Shown piece by piece: positions 13,892 to 32,564 of a stretch of DNA of 64,000 nt. The stretch is from Chrysomallon squamiferum (lineage: Eukaryota > Mollusca > Gastropoda > Neomphalida > Peltospiridae). The first letter of the stretch is position 1; each line of letters opens with the position of its first letter. The stretch is from positions 17,002,189 to 17,066,188 of the forward strand of contig CM022675.1 in the NCBI GenBank assembly GCA_012295275.1, given 5' to 3'. The position numbers and the translations under genes are program-made. The notes under the pieces are model-generated. The model was given only the letters and a program-made list of their open reading frames with translations, did not search any database and had not been told where the DNA came from.

Positions 13892-14817
13892 GAGTTAAAA
13901 TTGACAGAAAAACAAAGATAAGGTTCAATTGCTTTTAGAAGATATATGAGTAAAGCAACTAAATTTGATCATTATTATTCAAAACTAAAGTTAATTTTTT
14001 TTCGAGAGAGTAAATATAAAAACAAATTAGTTGTCTCAGTCGCTGTAGTTTGTTTCATTCTTTGTTACTGAAGCTTTTCTGCCAGAATACTCAGACATGT
14101 CAATGGCCTTAATGTTACAATTAGTCTGTTTTCAATGGAGTAGCTCTAATCTAGTGAGCCTATTTATTTATATTCGTCATTCGTAATTAAAATAAAAATA
14201 AAAATTATATTTTTATTACAATTATTATTTTTATTTTTAAACTGTATTTTCTTTCTTTGTTAATTTTATTTATTTATTTATTTATCTATCTATCTATTTA
14301 TTTTTTTTATTATTATTATTTTTTTTTTAATTATTATTATTATTTAATACATGTTTACGTCAGTGTAGCATATAAGAAAATCTATATTATTATTTCAGGT
14401 TTTAAAGACGTATAACTTTCGTTAAATGAGATTGGGTCGCCGAATGGGCGACTCCTGGGACACATTCAAACCCAATTGGCCTGTCTTGGAATTGTGGTCA
14501 TAACTTTAATAACGAAGTGTCTAGGCGCTGAAATACCGTGCACCAATTTCCGGTGGACAGACTAAAAGCTATTTGCATAACGTTAACACGCAGGTCAGAA
14601 TACTGCTGGAAAAATATAACGTCAGAAATACTTTGCAAGTGATAATTCCACTACAGTCAAACTGAAATATTTAGAGAAATAACAGTTTTGTTTATATCTG
14701 TACTGCCGTCTGTCTGTGGTCTGTGTTTATAATATTGTAGGTTTTAGGAACGTATCTGTTTATTTCTAAAGTATATGCATGTTTAATATAAAAGTTTTAC
14801 AAATAAATAAGTAAAAT

Positions 14818-14849
<32 letters not shown>

Positions 14850-15256
14850 TAATAATAATAATAGTAGTAGTAGTAGTAGTAGTAGTATAGTTATGACTGG
14901 GAGTATCATTTCAGTTTCATGATTTCTGTATATACAGGTTTTCAATATTTCTCATTTATCATTTATTACGCGGCAATCTTTTATGAATATATTAACAATG
15001 GCTTTGACGCACTTTGTCGATGGCTTTTTAGCGTGACAAAATGGCTTAAGAACTGATGCCGACAGGAAATTTCATCTCTGTTCTCTACAGTGATGACCAC
15101 ATTCTGCTGTCAACAGTGGAGGAGTTGATTATTTTTTTATTTCATAAAATAATATTTGTTTCGAAATGATCTTTACGGAATGACATATTTAAGTCGGTAT
15201 TGTGATAACAGACAGATGGTGGACATGGGTTTTTAATAGCTTTGATATGGTTTGCT

Positions 15257-15287
<31 letters not shown>

Positions 15288-17503
15288 TAGAAAATAAATT
15301 TGCTTACATATTTAATTCATTTTTGATTTTCATTTCTATATTTCATTGTGAATGTGTTTGTTTAGATATTTTATTCTACTCTAATCAAGTCGAATGTTTT
15401 TGTTTTCTTTTTGTTGTTGTTACAGTTTGAATTCTTTATTTTTATCAGTTTACAATAGGTTTTGTTATTTTGTTTATCGTTTCTAATATAAAGAATATTA
15501 AAAATATATAACAAGATTCCTTTCATAGACAGACTATCCCTACAGGTTACCATGTATGAACAGTTTTACTTCGATGGTGAAATCAGAACTGTAAGAAATA
15601 GAATAAATCGTAAAATCTCGGCTATCTTGAAAAAAATACAACGGCAGACGCAATTTTCCATCTTACTTAAACTGTCTTTGTAGGATTTGTTAGATATCCA
15701 GTTGTAACGTTTGTCGTAGGATTTAATCTTTTAGTAAGAAATGATTTTTTGCTAAACAGGTAGCGTCTAATGTCAAAGAAAGAAAAAGAGAAAGAGAAAG
15801 AGAGAGAAAAAAACAAATTATGTATGTAAAGAAGTCTATCTAAATGCAAAATGTTAAAAAAAAAAAAAAAAAACACCAAAAAAAATCCAACAACAACAAC
15901 GTTATATTAAAACAAAACAAAAAATAAATAAAAGAAGGAAGGAAAGGAAAATTAAATGAAGAAAAGTTCAGCTGTACTTCCAATAGGGATAATCTAGTAG
16001 AAAAAAAAAACCAAACAGAATAAATCATATAACATTTACTAAAGAAACAGAAATATTTTATTAAATGTGTCTGTATTAGAGAGAAAATAATTTAAATGAG
16101 AGTATATATTTTGTTCTTGATGCGTTTTTTGTTATATAGAACTGTTTTCGTTTAGAGTTATTAGAAAGTATATAACAGGGATATTTCTGTCAGTAATCTA
16201 ATAGCGAATACAATACTGTTATGTCAAATTCTGTAGTATAGTGTTATGCTTTTTCTTATCTATCAGAAGGTGTTCAGAAAATATCCCTTGCTGCTAATCA
16301 ATAAAAGCAACCTGAAAAATATATCATCATCAGAGAAAACATAATTTTGGACAATTAATGGCGTCAGTGAAATATTTAGAAATCTCATTTACCAAATTTA
16401 TTACACAATTTTTTTTACTTTAATTTTAAGTTTGAGGCTGAAATAGAAATAGTTTTACAAATAGTGACTATTCAGATTAATACAGGAATGATAAAAAGTT
16501 CATAATGAAAAGCCCCAGAGTGCCAATATCAGAAAGAAGTGACCGCGCTATGACAGAGTAATACAGATATTGCAGCTTAATGCGATTAACGATGCCATAT
16601 TAGATTCGAGTGATTATAACATTCCGAAATAGCTTAAAGCGACGTTGTCACCCGTATTCTATAAACCAGTCAACTTCTAGTACTGCGCCAAAATAATTCA
16701 TCTATTTATTTTCTTAATCTTATTTATTTAGAAGTTTTTATTTTAGTATTTATTTAATATTCAGCGGAGAGACTGCCCTGAAACTGTTTCGTTTGAATGT
16801 GAAAAAATTTAAATTATGGGAAGTATTTCCAGTTTATGAATTTGATACTGGAACTAATTTTAAACAAATACTTTAGTGCACTGCCTATATATATATATAT
16901 ATATACTGATCATTCTGTTGAATTATGGCAAATGATTTGGTACCTGGAATTCGAATGATCGTCCAATAGCCACAAAAGACTGTGCGGTTTGCTCAAGGGC
17001 GATAACTAAATAGGCTAGTGTAACGCGGCCGCGGACACGTTGCTTCTGGTAATTAATTAACCTGAGAGATAAATTTAAATTGATTTTCACCTAATTGGCT
17101 TGCTGGTGAGCCGCTCTGTTCTCGCGGGACGTACACACGATCGTGTGACCTTAAACAATTTTACGTAAAATAGTCTTATTTACTGTAAGATAGCCAAAAC
17201 TATTTTTAACTTCTATTCGGTCCTTCCGACTTTATGTGAGTCGACTGCGATAGAAAGGAAAACAACAGTTTGAAGTGATAATTAGTTAACCAAAGTATTA
17301 AATTATTTCGTTTAAGGAGCATAATATGGTGTCTTTTAGACAATTTGGACAGGAATATCTCTCGTACACGAATTCAAGTTCTCGACCCAGGCTGATTTTG
17401 TGAGATCACAAAGTCCTTATAATTTGCAAAAAGCTGTTTCTTTATTTACCGTTTCTGATTTATTAATTTTTTCTTTCTTACTTTTTTTTTTCTTAACCTT
17501 CTT

Positions 17504-17534
<31 letters not shown>

Positions 17535-17753
17535 TTATTATTATTATTATTATTATTGTTGTTGTTGTTGTTGTTGTTGTTGCTGCTGTTGTTGTTATTT
17601 ACACAGTTGTTTATTTTGGTGTTAAATATTCCATTTTTTCTAACTTCTATCTTTTTTGCTTTTTTATTAAATTTAATGGTCTTTTTGCCAGCCACAATCT
17701 AAAGGGAACAATATAACAATATATATTTTACATATTTATATATAATAATAATA

Positions 17754-17785
<32 letters not shown>

Positions 17786-18791
17786 ACATTTTAAAATTAC
17801 TTACTCTTATTGCAATAATTATTTATTAGCTGCAATAGTCCTGGGCAGGAATATTTAAAAATGCGAGAACCAAACAGAGAACTGGATGTTATGTTAATAT
17901 GTTGGCAGACTAGCGTAAAGGTTCGATGTAGCTGTTTTAACAGTACACTTGGTTAAATGAATAAACCCTATAGAAGTCGATACCATAATTCGAACTGAAA
18001 ACCTTCCTAAACTTTAATAAAACTGTTTAATAATACCAGTATTAGATCAGTGATTTCATGCTGGAACCGAGACACGGCAGATCAATCCTGCTCAGTCTGC
18101 CAGCTGACCACAGGACTGCATATTTAATTTTTAAAATTTCATTGTACAATGTGCTTTCCTGTGCTTTTCTGCCTTTTGAAAGATACGTGTGTGCTTATGT
18201 GTGCGCGCATGTGTGTATGTGTATAAATAAAACAGTTATCTCAAAAAGTCACAGGTGAGGTTTACTCTGTCACTGTACTGAAACAATGTTTGACAGCTAC
18301 TGTCGTTAACAACAAGAATAATAATAATCATAATCATTATAGGAGTTCATGATATATTTCTTGGACTTAGCGCTTAAAAGTATTTGATGCAAGGTTCCCA
18401 GGAAGGGCGCGGATAATAAGATGAGATCCCTATTACTGCCAGCTGCAGTGCAGATCGTTAACCACTGAGGCTGGTTGTTGTTTCATACTTTTTGCATCGC
18501 ATCGATCGACTGCTCCGTCTACTGATACCCCGCAGTAGTGCCTAGCATGATTACATCGTAAGCCTGCAAGCGTTGTATTTCAGAACCGGTTATTCATCAC
18601 CAGCATCAAAATGCCAGGCTATGAAGAAACCCAACATGGCGGAATGGCAGCACTTCTTCGTCTAATGAATTGCTAACGTTCGTTGATATTTGTAAACAGT
18701 TTATTTATGGCGTTGTCTGGCCTATATGGTTATCGCTTCACAAAAGTTCTTTGATACGAACCCTCGATAAAAAGAAAAAACAAATTAAAAT
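12706..18791. other. Intergenic block upstream of nAChR-A
   Basis: No supported gene. Contents are poly-T and AAAT/ATTT runs, a TAG run at about 14864-14888, a composite CTT/ATT/GTT tract at 17498-17590, a (GAT)n run at about 17755-17784 and a short G+C-rich patch at 17020-17150. The promoter of nAChR-A must lie near the right end, but no TATA-type element stands out. Confidence 0.5.
17498..17590. repeat. Composite CTT/ATT/GTT triplet tract
   Basis: Successive runs of (CTT)n, (ATT)n and (GTT)n. The overlapping poly-Leu and poly-Asn open frames are artefacts of the tract. Confidence 0.95.
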
Positions 18792-25522
<6,731 letters not shown>

Positions 25523-27437
25523 GTAAAGTGATCACACCTCATCTTGGACATCTTTACTGAATGCTGAGCCAAAACACATTTAACATGTAACATATTTGAT
25601 TTACTGAAAAGTACTGAAAAGTTGTAATCTCATTACTAAACTAAACCTAGCATTATTAATTCTCTAGCAGGCCAGTATTAGTTCTTTTTACTTCGGTGTG
25701 TGAATGCGTGTGCGAGCGCTTGCCTTTTTTCATATTTATTTTAACAACCAAGAATAAATTTTACCCCAGGTTGATTATAATTTTCTATTTTATTATTATT
25801 TGCTTCATTTATTTATTTATTGAAATGTGATTCTATAACACTATCATGAAGATCTGTGGAGTCAAATATTCTAAATTACTATTAATATTATAAGTGATAA
25901 AAAGAAATAAAATAAGCTAAAATAAAATGTCAGGTATTCAAACATTGAGTCAGTTAAGTCTTCTGCTTGATATCTGTTATGTTTAATTCAGGTTAAAATG
26001 TTTATCATAATGCTAAAATGTTTTGCATTTAATGCATTAACAACAAATGTGGTGATGGTAAAATCTTTTAAATTGTGTATTATTATGATATATGTTAATT
26101 AGTTATGTGTTATTTGTCCTGATTAAAATGTGTGTAACAGCAGAGCTGATGGTATAATAACGTAGTCAGTTGAACTGTGTAACAATAATTTAATGTAAAG
26201 GTGGCGTTAGAAAAAGAGATGATGTTATTTGTTTATATTTAATTCTTTCAGTTTTCGATGAAATATAATAAATAATAAACTATTGGAAATTTTAAAGAGT
26301 TTATTTTGAAATTATTTTACTAACCTAACAGAAAGTTATTTCTCAACACACACACACACGCACGCACGCACGCACGCACACATACACACGCACAGGCACA
26401 GCTGAAAACCGGTTATATAAAGAGGCGGATATGTGTTGTTTTTATATCCATCCCCTTACAAATAATATAAATTAACACAAATAAAATTAATGTTTATTTG
26501 ATGCCTTATGTAGTAATGGACATTGTGGATGTTCTATTGTTAATGAGGCATTTGCTTAGCATATATGTTTGTGTGTGCGTTGCGTTTGTGTAAGTCTGTG
26601 TGTGTGTGTGTGTGTGTATATTATGTATGAATATCATCTCATTTCATATCACAGAGTATTTAAGTGTATCTCGTAGTATATTTCTAAATTATGTTTCAGA
26701 TACGCACTTTTCCTGTTAAATTGATCTTTGTGTGTGCGAAACGACATCACTGCATATTTCGGATTCGCGATATTATTACATATTTTAATAAAAATAGATA
26801 TAATTAGTAGTCATTGCCTGGCGAGAGCAAACTACTTCAAAGAGTCTCTGCGTCGTTACCTTGCGTAAATGTCGAACTTAAAAGAACCAACGTTTTCCGT
26901 GTTATCTCGAAGAAACGCATGAATTAGAGTTTTCATTATCAATTTTTTCTTTTCTAAACTTCAAAAGATATTTCTGAAACTATCTGTAAAATTTTAGATT
27001 TTTTTTATACCCATTCAGTTTTTCCCCTATTTTATCATTTATTTGAACTTTAAATGTCTTTAAAGATTTGAAATTAAAAGCATTTTTATTGTTTCTTTTA
27101 ATTATTTTTAACTAAATAAATAAGAGTTCTCCTGAAGAGTGAAGCGATGCCAATAGCATAGATGTAAATAAAATGTGCACTAGACAACAGTAATTTTTCT
27201 TCCTTTTTATTTATTTTTTTTTTTTTATTTTTATTTTTATTTTTTTTTTTTTGATTGTATTTACCTCGCAAACACCAGGAACTGTAGGAAACTGAAGTTG
27301 AAAATGAATACGAAAAAACATGTTTTATAGAAAACAAATTGTCCTTTTTGCACATTTCTCTTTCATATTCTTATTACAAAACAAAACCTGCGTTAATCTC
27401 TTTCTTTTCTGGTCTGGTTTCACAACATCTAAAAACA
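25523..27437. other. Spacer between convergent receptor genes
   Basis: About 1.9 kb that must hold the 3' UTRs of both genes. It includes a CA/CACG simple repeat at about 26346-26392 and a GT run near 26595-26620. No coding exon seen. Confidence 0.6.
25753..25758 (+). terminator. Candidate poly(A) signal of nAChR-A
   Basis: First AATAAA after the stop codon, about 230 bp downstream. Similar hexamers follow in this A+T-rich region, so the true site is uncertain. Confidence 0.3.
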
Positions 27438-28082
27438 TTACCTGTACTGAAATGGTATGACAACTAGAATTGTGAAATATGCAACAAACGTAATAAAAAA
27501 TGAAACCCAAAAAAGAAATCTGTCCATAACCACAGCCATCTGCTGCCACTCCGCCACAATCAGCGTCTTTGACTCGCTTTCCCACGTCCAGCAGCGATAC
27601 AGTGACTCCTCTCTGACGTTATCCACATTTCCTGTGTTTCTCTCGGCTGATTTTCCTCGAACCTCTACAGTGTAATCCACGCCTTTCCCTTGATCAACAG
27701 TTGATGTTTCCAATTTATTATCGGTTGCAGTTCCTTCTCTCGTTTTAACGTTGTTTCTTTTGTTAGGCTCTGTTGACATCACATCTGCTGTGGCTCTGCC
27801 ATCCTTCCTGGCTGCTGTTGCTGGTTCGTCACTAATTTGTTCAGAGACATTTCTTATGACACTGCTTTCTCCTGTAGCTACTTGTGATGCACCTCTGGGG
27901 AAGTCATCTGTGTCGTTAGGATTGTTGCAGTGTACGTCTGCCTGAGTCGTTACAGTGTTACTTCCCTCATTCGTGTCAGCACTTGTATTATCAGCACTGC
28001 AGACATTTCTTTCTTGATCCGCATTGTTTTCAGTCCTTGCAGCGGCATCCCTTCTGATGACAAAATCACGAAAACTGTCATT
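27438..28082 (-). CDS. nAChR-B exon 7, cytoplasmic loop and M4
   Basis: Begins NDSFRDFVIRRD after CACAG, continues through an Asn/Thr-rich acidic loop to TLIVAEWQQMAVVMDR and M4, and stops at TAA. The stop lies in ACAG-GTAATG, which also resembles a splice donor. Confidence 0.9.
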   Translation of the reverse strand, partial: NDSFRDFVIRRDAAARTENNADQERNVCSADNTSADTNEGSNTVTTQADVHCNNPNDTDDFPRGASQVATGESSVIRNVSEQISDEPATAARKDGRATADVMSTEPNKRNNVKTREGTATDNKLETSTVDQGKGVDYTVEVRGKSAERNTGNVDNVREESLYRCWTWESESKTLIVAEWQQMAVVMDRFLFWVSFFITFVAYFTILVVIPFQYR

Positions 28083-31000
28083 CTGTGAAATACAGGAATG
28101 CAGATAAAAGAACAGAGAAAGAGAAAAAGATTTATACATAATAATAATTAAAGGCTCAAAACAATATACTCACATTGAAGAAATACGGGACAGTTATTGT
28201 TATTATTTAAACTCTTGGGACATATCATCAGTTAATGAACACATCAACATGATCTAGATCACATTTCAGCCAATGAATCAGTTTCCATATGCAAGGATGA
28301 GAAATCTCACATTTTTTCCTAAACCCGTTTTAAGTATGTGTTATTTGCAATATGGTTTGTTATTTTTCTTCTTAAGAAATGTCTCTAGATTAGAATATTT
28401 GCTCAGACAGATCTATTTAATTAATTATTACTAAGAATATTTAGAAATGGGTCGATCATACGTTATGGTAATTACTGATTATAACTACATATGAGAGTAT
28501 AGGAAAGCTTACCAGATATATTTGTAACTTACCAGTTTTACACGAATAGCAAGCATATTCATGTCGTAGGTCATTCTTAACATTTTGGATATCCAGTTAA
28601 GAATCAGTTTTCTGACCCAAAATGGCGCCCGTCTCATCTTCATGCCGCGGTTGTAGATGTTGATGACGATTACGCCAAGAATAACGGAGACAGATGTCAT
28701 TGCCATAACAACGCACAAGTAAATCCCTAAAGAAGAAGAAAAATAGTTTTAGAAGAATGTTGTTTGTATGTAGGAAGTATATAAATGTATTGTAGCAGCC
28801 GGTGTGCATGCAAATATTTAACTGCATATGTGCAAGAGATCTAGGTGAATAATATATGTACGTGTCTCTATGAGTATATCCCTTACTCTCTATTTATGTT
28901 TTTCTCACATCTAAAATGAATACAAGTTGAATACAAATCTATAAACTAAAATGAGATAGACTGCTACTAAGCTTATATTCTTGATATGATAAAAACACAG
29001 GTAATTTAGACTGTCGTGCAGTAAGATGTTTTTAATTAAACAAAATATACCGAGGATTACGAACCTATCAAGGGAACATCCTCTGACGTCGCCGGAACTT
29101 CTTCTGCCACCAGCAGCATAAACATGAAGAAAGTTAGAAAGACTGAAAGACCCATTGGTATCTTTTCTGTTGACGTTGGCGGCAACCAGAACGTGAACAG
29201 CATCAATACAGACAACATGATGCACGGCACAATGATGTTTGCCATGTAATAAAAAGTATTTCTACGCATAAATAAGCGAAGTGAAATGCTAGCCTTTGGC
29301 TCAGAGCACCCATCTTTTGCAGTGCTGCATTTCTGCAAGGTCACAGAAAGTAGTTCCCACTCCGTGTTACGTATGTAGTAGCCCATATCCACTGCCGTGT
29401 CGTTGTTTTTCGTGACATAGTCAACCCAGCTCTCGTCGTATGCGAAAGATCCAAAAAGAATGAAACATTTTTGTTCATCGAAGGGAAAAAGAAGAATGTT
29501 CACCTTGCAGGATGTTTGAAGTTTCAGAGGGACAGGCCAGAAAATCAGTCCGTCATAATGGATGAGAACGTATTTTCCCTGAAGAAAACCTGATGTTGCT
29601 TCGTCAGCACTGAAAAGTGTATTGAAAGTGTAAAGAATGAATAGTATATGACATCTTTTTACAGTGTCTAGGCTATCGATATTACAACTAATTATTAAGC
29701 AAACTAGCATCTATTAAAATATTTCTACTTACATGCACACTTTTATTCACAATATATATATATATATATATATTGTCTTACTAACCATCTGCCTATCTGT
29801 TTATTTATATGACTGTCATCTAAGGTTGTTTTGTTTTTTTCTTGTTCTGACTCATGTTGGTTTTCAACTAATAAAAGTATAGTGTTAAAACGATTATGAC
29901 CAATTAACAATCAGAGGCGATTTTTTTTTTTTTTTTTTTTTTTAATTCCGCGTATCCTACTTGTTGTAGATTAATGTATCTGGTTTCCAAATGTCGTCTG
30001 CTGGAACTCTGAGTGAACAAACGCCATTGTACTGCTCGGGATCCCATTTGAGGTTTTCGTCTGTCCATTCCTGAATACAAATAAATTTAAAATAAACTAA
30101 TAATAATAATAATAATATAAGCCTAATTTATTTTTATTTATTATTATTATTATTATTTTTTTTTTTTTTTTTTTTATTATTATCATTATTAATGGTATTG
30201 TGAGTATTAATAATTGTCATTATCATTATATTATTACTATTAAAATTACTGTTGTTCTCAGGGCTTTCAATCTGTTTTGGAATAAAACAGAAAAGATTAA
30301 AGTAGTAAGAAACATATTTTTTTTATTATTATTTTATTTTTACTATTACGTAAGAACTACTGTTTGGACGTAGCTCTGATAGCACACTGAGCACTAGTAC
30401 AAGTGGTATAAGTGAGGCCCAGAAACGGGTCTTGGAGATCTCCTAGAATCCTTTTTTAAATGAGAAAGTCTGCTCAGTAATCATTTGTATACAATATAGA
30501 ACATCTAGACTTTTTTAATACTAAAAAATCATTTTCCTTCGGCTGTATTTCGTTTAATGCTATTCCGTCTTTTTAGACTGCTACCTCTGCGTGATCTTCC
30601 GTTTGTCTTTTCATTCGACTCTGACGAGCTGACGAGACGAAACTAAGTGAATATAAACTGTTTGTACTCAATGTTTCATGCAGAAGTGATCCTCTCGACC
30701 TCCCTTAATCATTACAAATATTAGCTTTATATAACTCATGTTTACCAAAAGAACTAGGCAGAAATAAACAACTTGTAAAACAAGTTAAGACTGTGAGTAA
30801 ACAGAAATAGTTTTTAGGGACGAAATATTTTCAGCCACTTAGATAGCTACTGCTGGGGCAAAATCAGTTCGACTGCAGACTCCACAAAGTGATTTAAAAT
30901 CTTAGTGCATGCCAAAAAAAAAAAAAAAAATGCCGAAATAGTTGAACTTTCTTGGATCTAAAGATAAACTTAAAATATGCACACATTTAGTTGCAAATTG

Positions 31001-32493
31001 AGCTTATTTCGATATCTAAAAAACTGGCATAACACTAAAAATACATTTGTGTTAATATCATTATTAATTATTTTGGTGTTGTCGTTGTTGTTTAGAGAAA
31101 GTAGCCCTAGTAAATTCAGATCCACCCTGCATCCGACTTAATTTGAAAATCTGTTTTTGTTGTTACATTACTATTGCTGAAATTACACAAATGATAATGT
31201 TAGCTCATTTTTTAACATTCTCTAGAATAATATTATATCTTTTATTGATTGGAGTGTGGACAAATTAAATTTAAAATGGAAAATATATCATTAATTAAAA
31301 TGAGGCATACCGTTTTAAATGATTAGTCGCCGCTGAACGATTTATCTAGTTGATTTTCATTATGTTAAACTCATACTCTGATCAAATGGTTTATGGCGAA
31401 ATTGCATAAGTAAAGATTGGAATGAATGTTTATTGTTGAGTTTGTTTTGTTTTGTTTTTGTTTGTTTGTTTGTTTTTTTTTTTTTTTTTTTTTTTTGGTT
31501 GTTGTTTTTATCGTCAGCAATGCATTTTTTTTATGTTCTGAAATGTAAACAAGAATAAGAAAACTGGTTTAATAATAAGTTTATGAGTTATGTATTTCAC
31601 GTCTGTAACGTGCTAAACAAACAGCCAAATAAAATCACTGAAATGTTGTTGTTTTGTTTACTGAAAGAAACTCCAAGTAATCAAATCGAGCTGTTAGTCA
31701 AATGATTTGTCATAAGATGACCTCTATAATGATAGTCCGGTTAAACAATTTACAGAAACAAACAGTAAAACTCCATCGTCATAACAATGAACGATGAGAG
31801 GCAATAGACCGGTCTCATCAAATGTTGCGCTGTATATACTTAACATTAAAATAACTAAGGACCGATCGATTACAGCTATCAACTTACAACATTATAATTA
31901 GCAATAAAACTGCTAAACATTGAACGAGAATCTCAATTTAAATGTCTAACGTAGTTTCAAGCAAACGCACTTCGTAGCTATATTTTAGGCTATTACCCAA
32001 AATATTATACTGAAAAAATGAACGAGAACGAATCTAGCGCCTGCTAATTAAGTAAACAAACATCTTCGCAGAAACTTATCTGTTGAAGATAAAGACTGAC
32101 GTTTTCACCGGCGTGAATCGAGTTAAATCACAGACGATGATGTAAACAAACATCTTCGCAGAAACTTATCTGTTGAAGATAAGTAGATTGTCCTGAAGTC
32201 AGTGTTTGCGGAAGTTAATTTGCTGAACGATAAACTAATAAAGACTGACGTTTTCACCGGCGTGAATCGAGTTAAATCACAGACGATGATGAACTGAGTC
32301 AGTTACAAACCATGATGTAAGAAGTTTTCAATTGAATTTCGATAGAAAATAATTAAATAAAAAGTAAAATCGAACAGCGATAAAGTTGCAACAGAAAATA
32401 TAATATATGAAGAATGAAAAGAATTTAAGAAAATGATAAAAAGAATTTTTTTTTTTAATTTGACCTTTTTTCATTTGCTTATCTGATTCAGCG

Positions 32494-32564
<71 letters not shown>

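Noticed and set aside
18405-18485. tRNA-derived SINE head on the minus strand
   Set aside because: CCTCAGTGGTTAACG resembles an A box but no convincing B box or tRNA fold was found.
18625-18680. AEWQ-like words as a relic of the receptor last exon
   Set aside because: Only four residues match before a stop, and the surrounding bases do not align; chance is sufficient.
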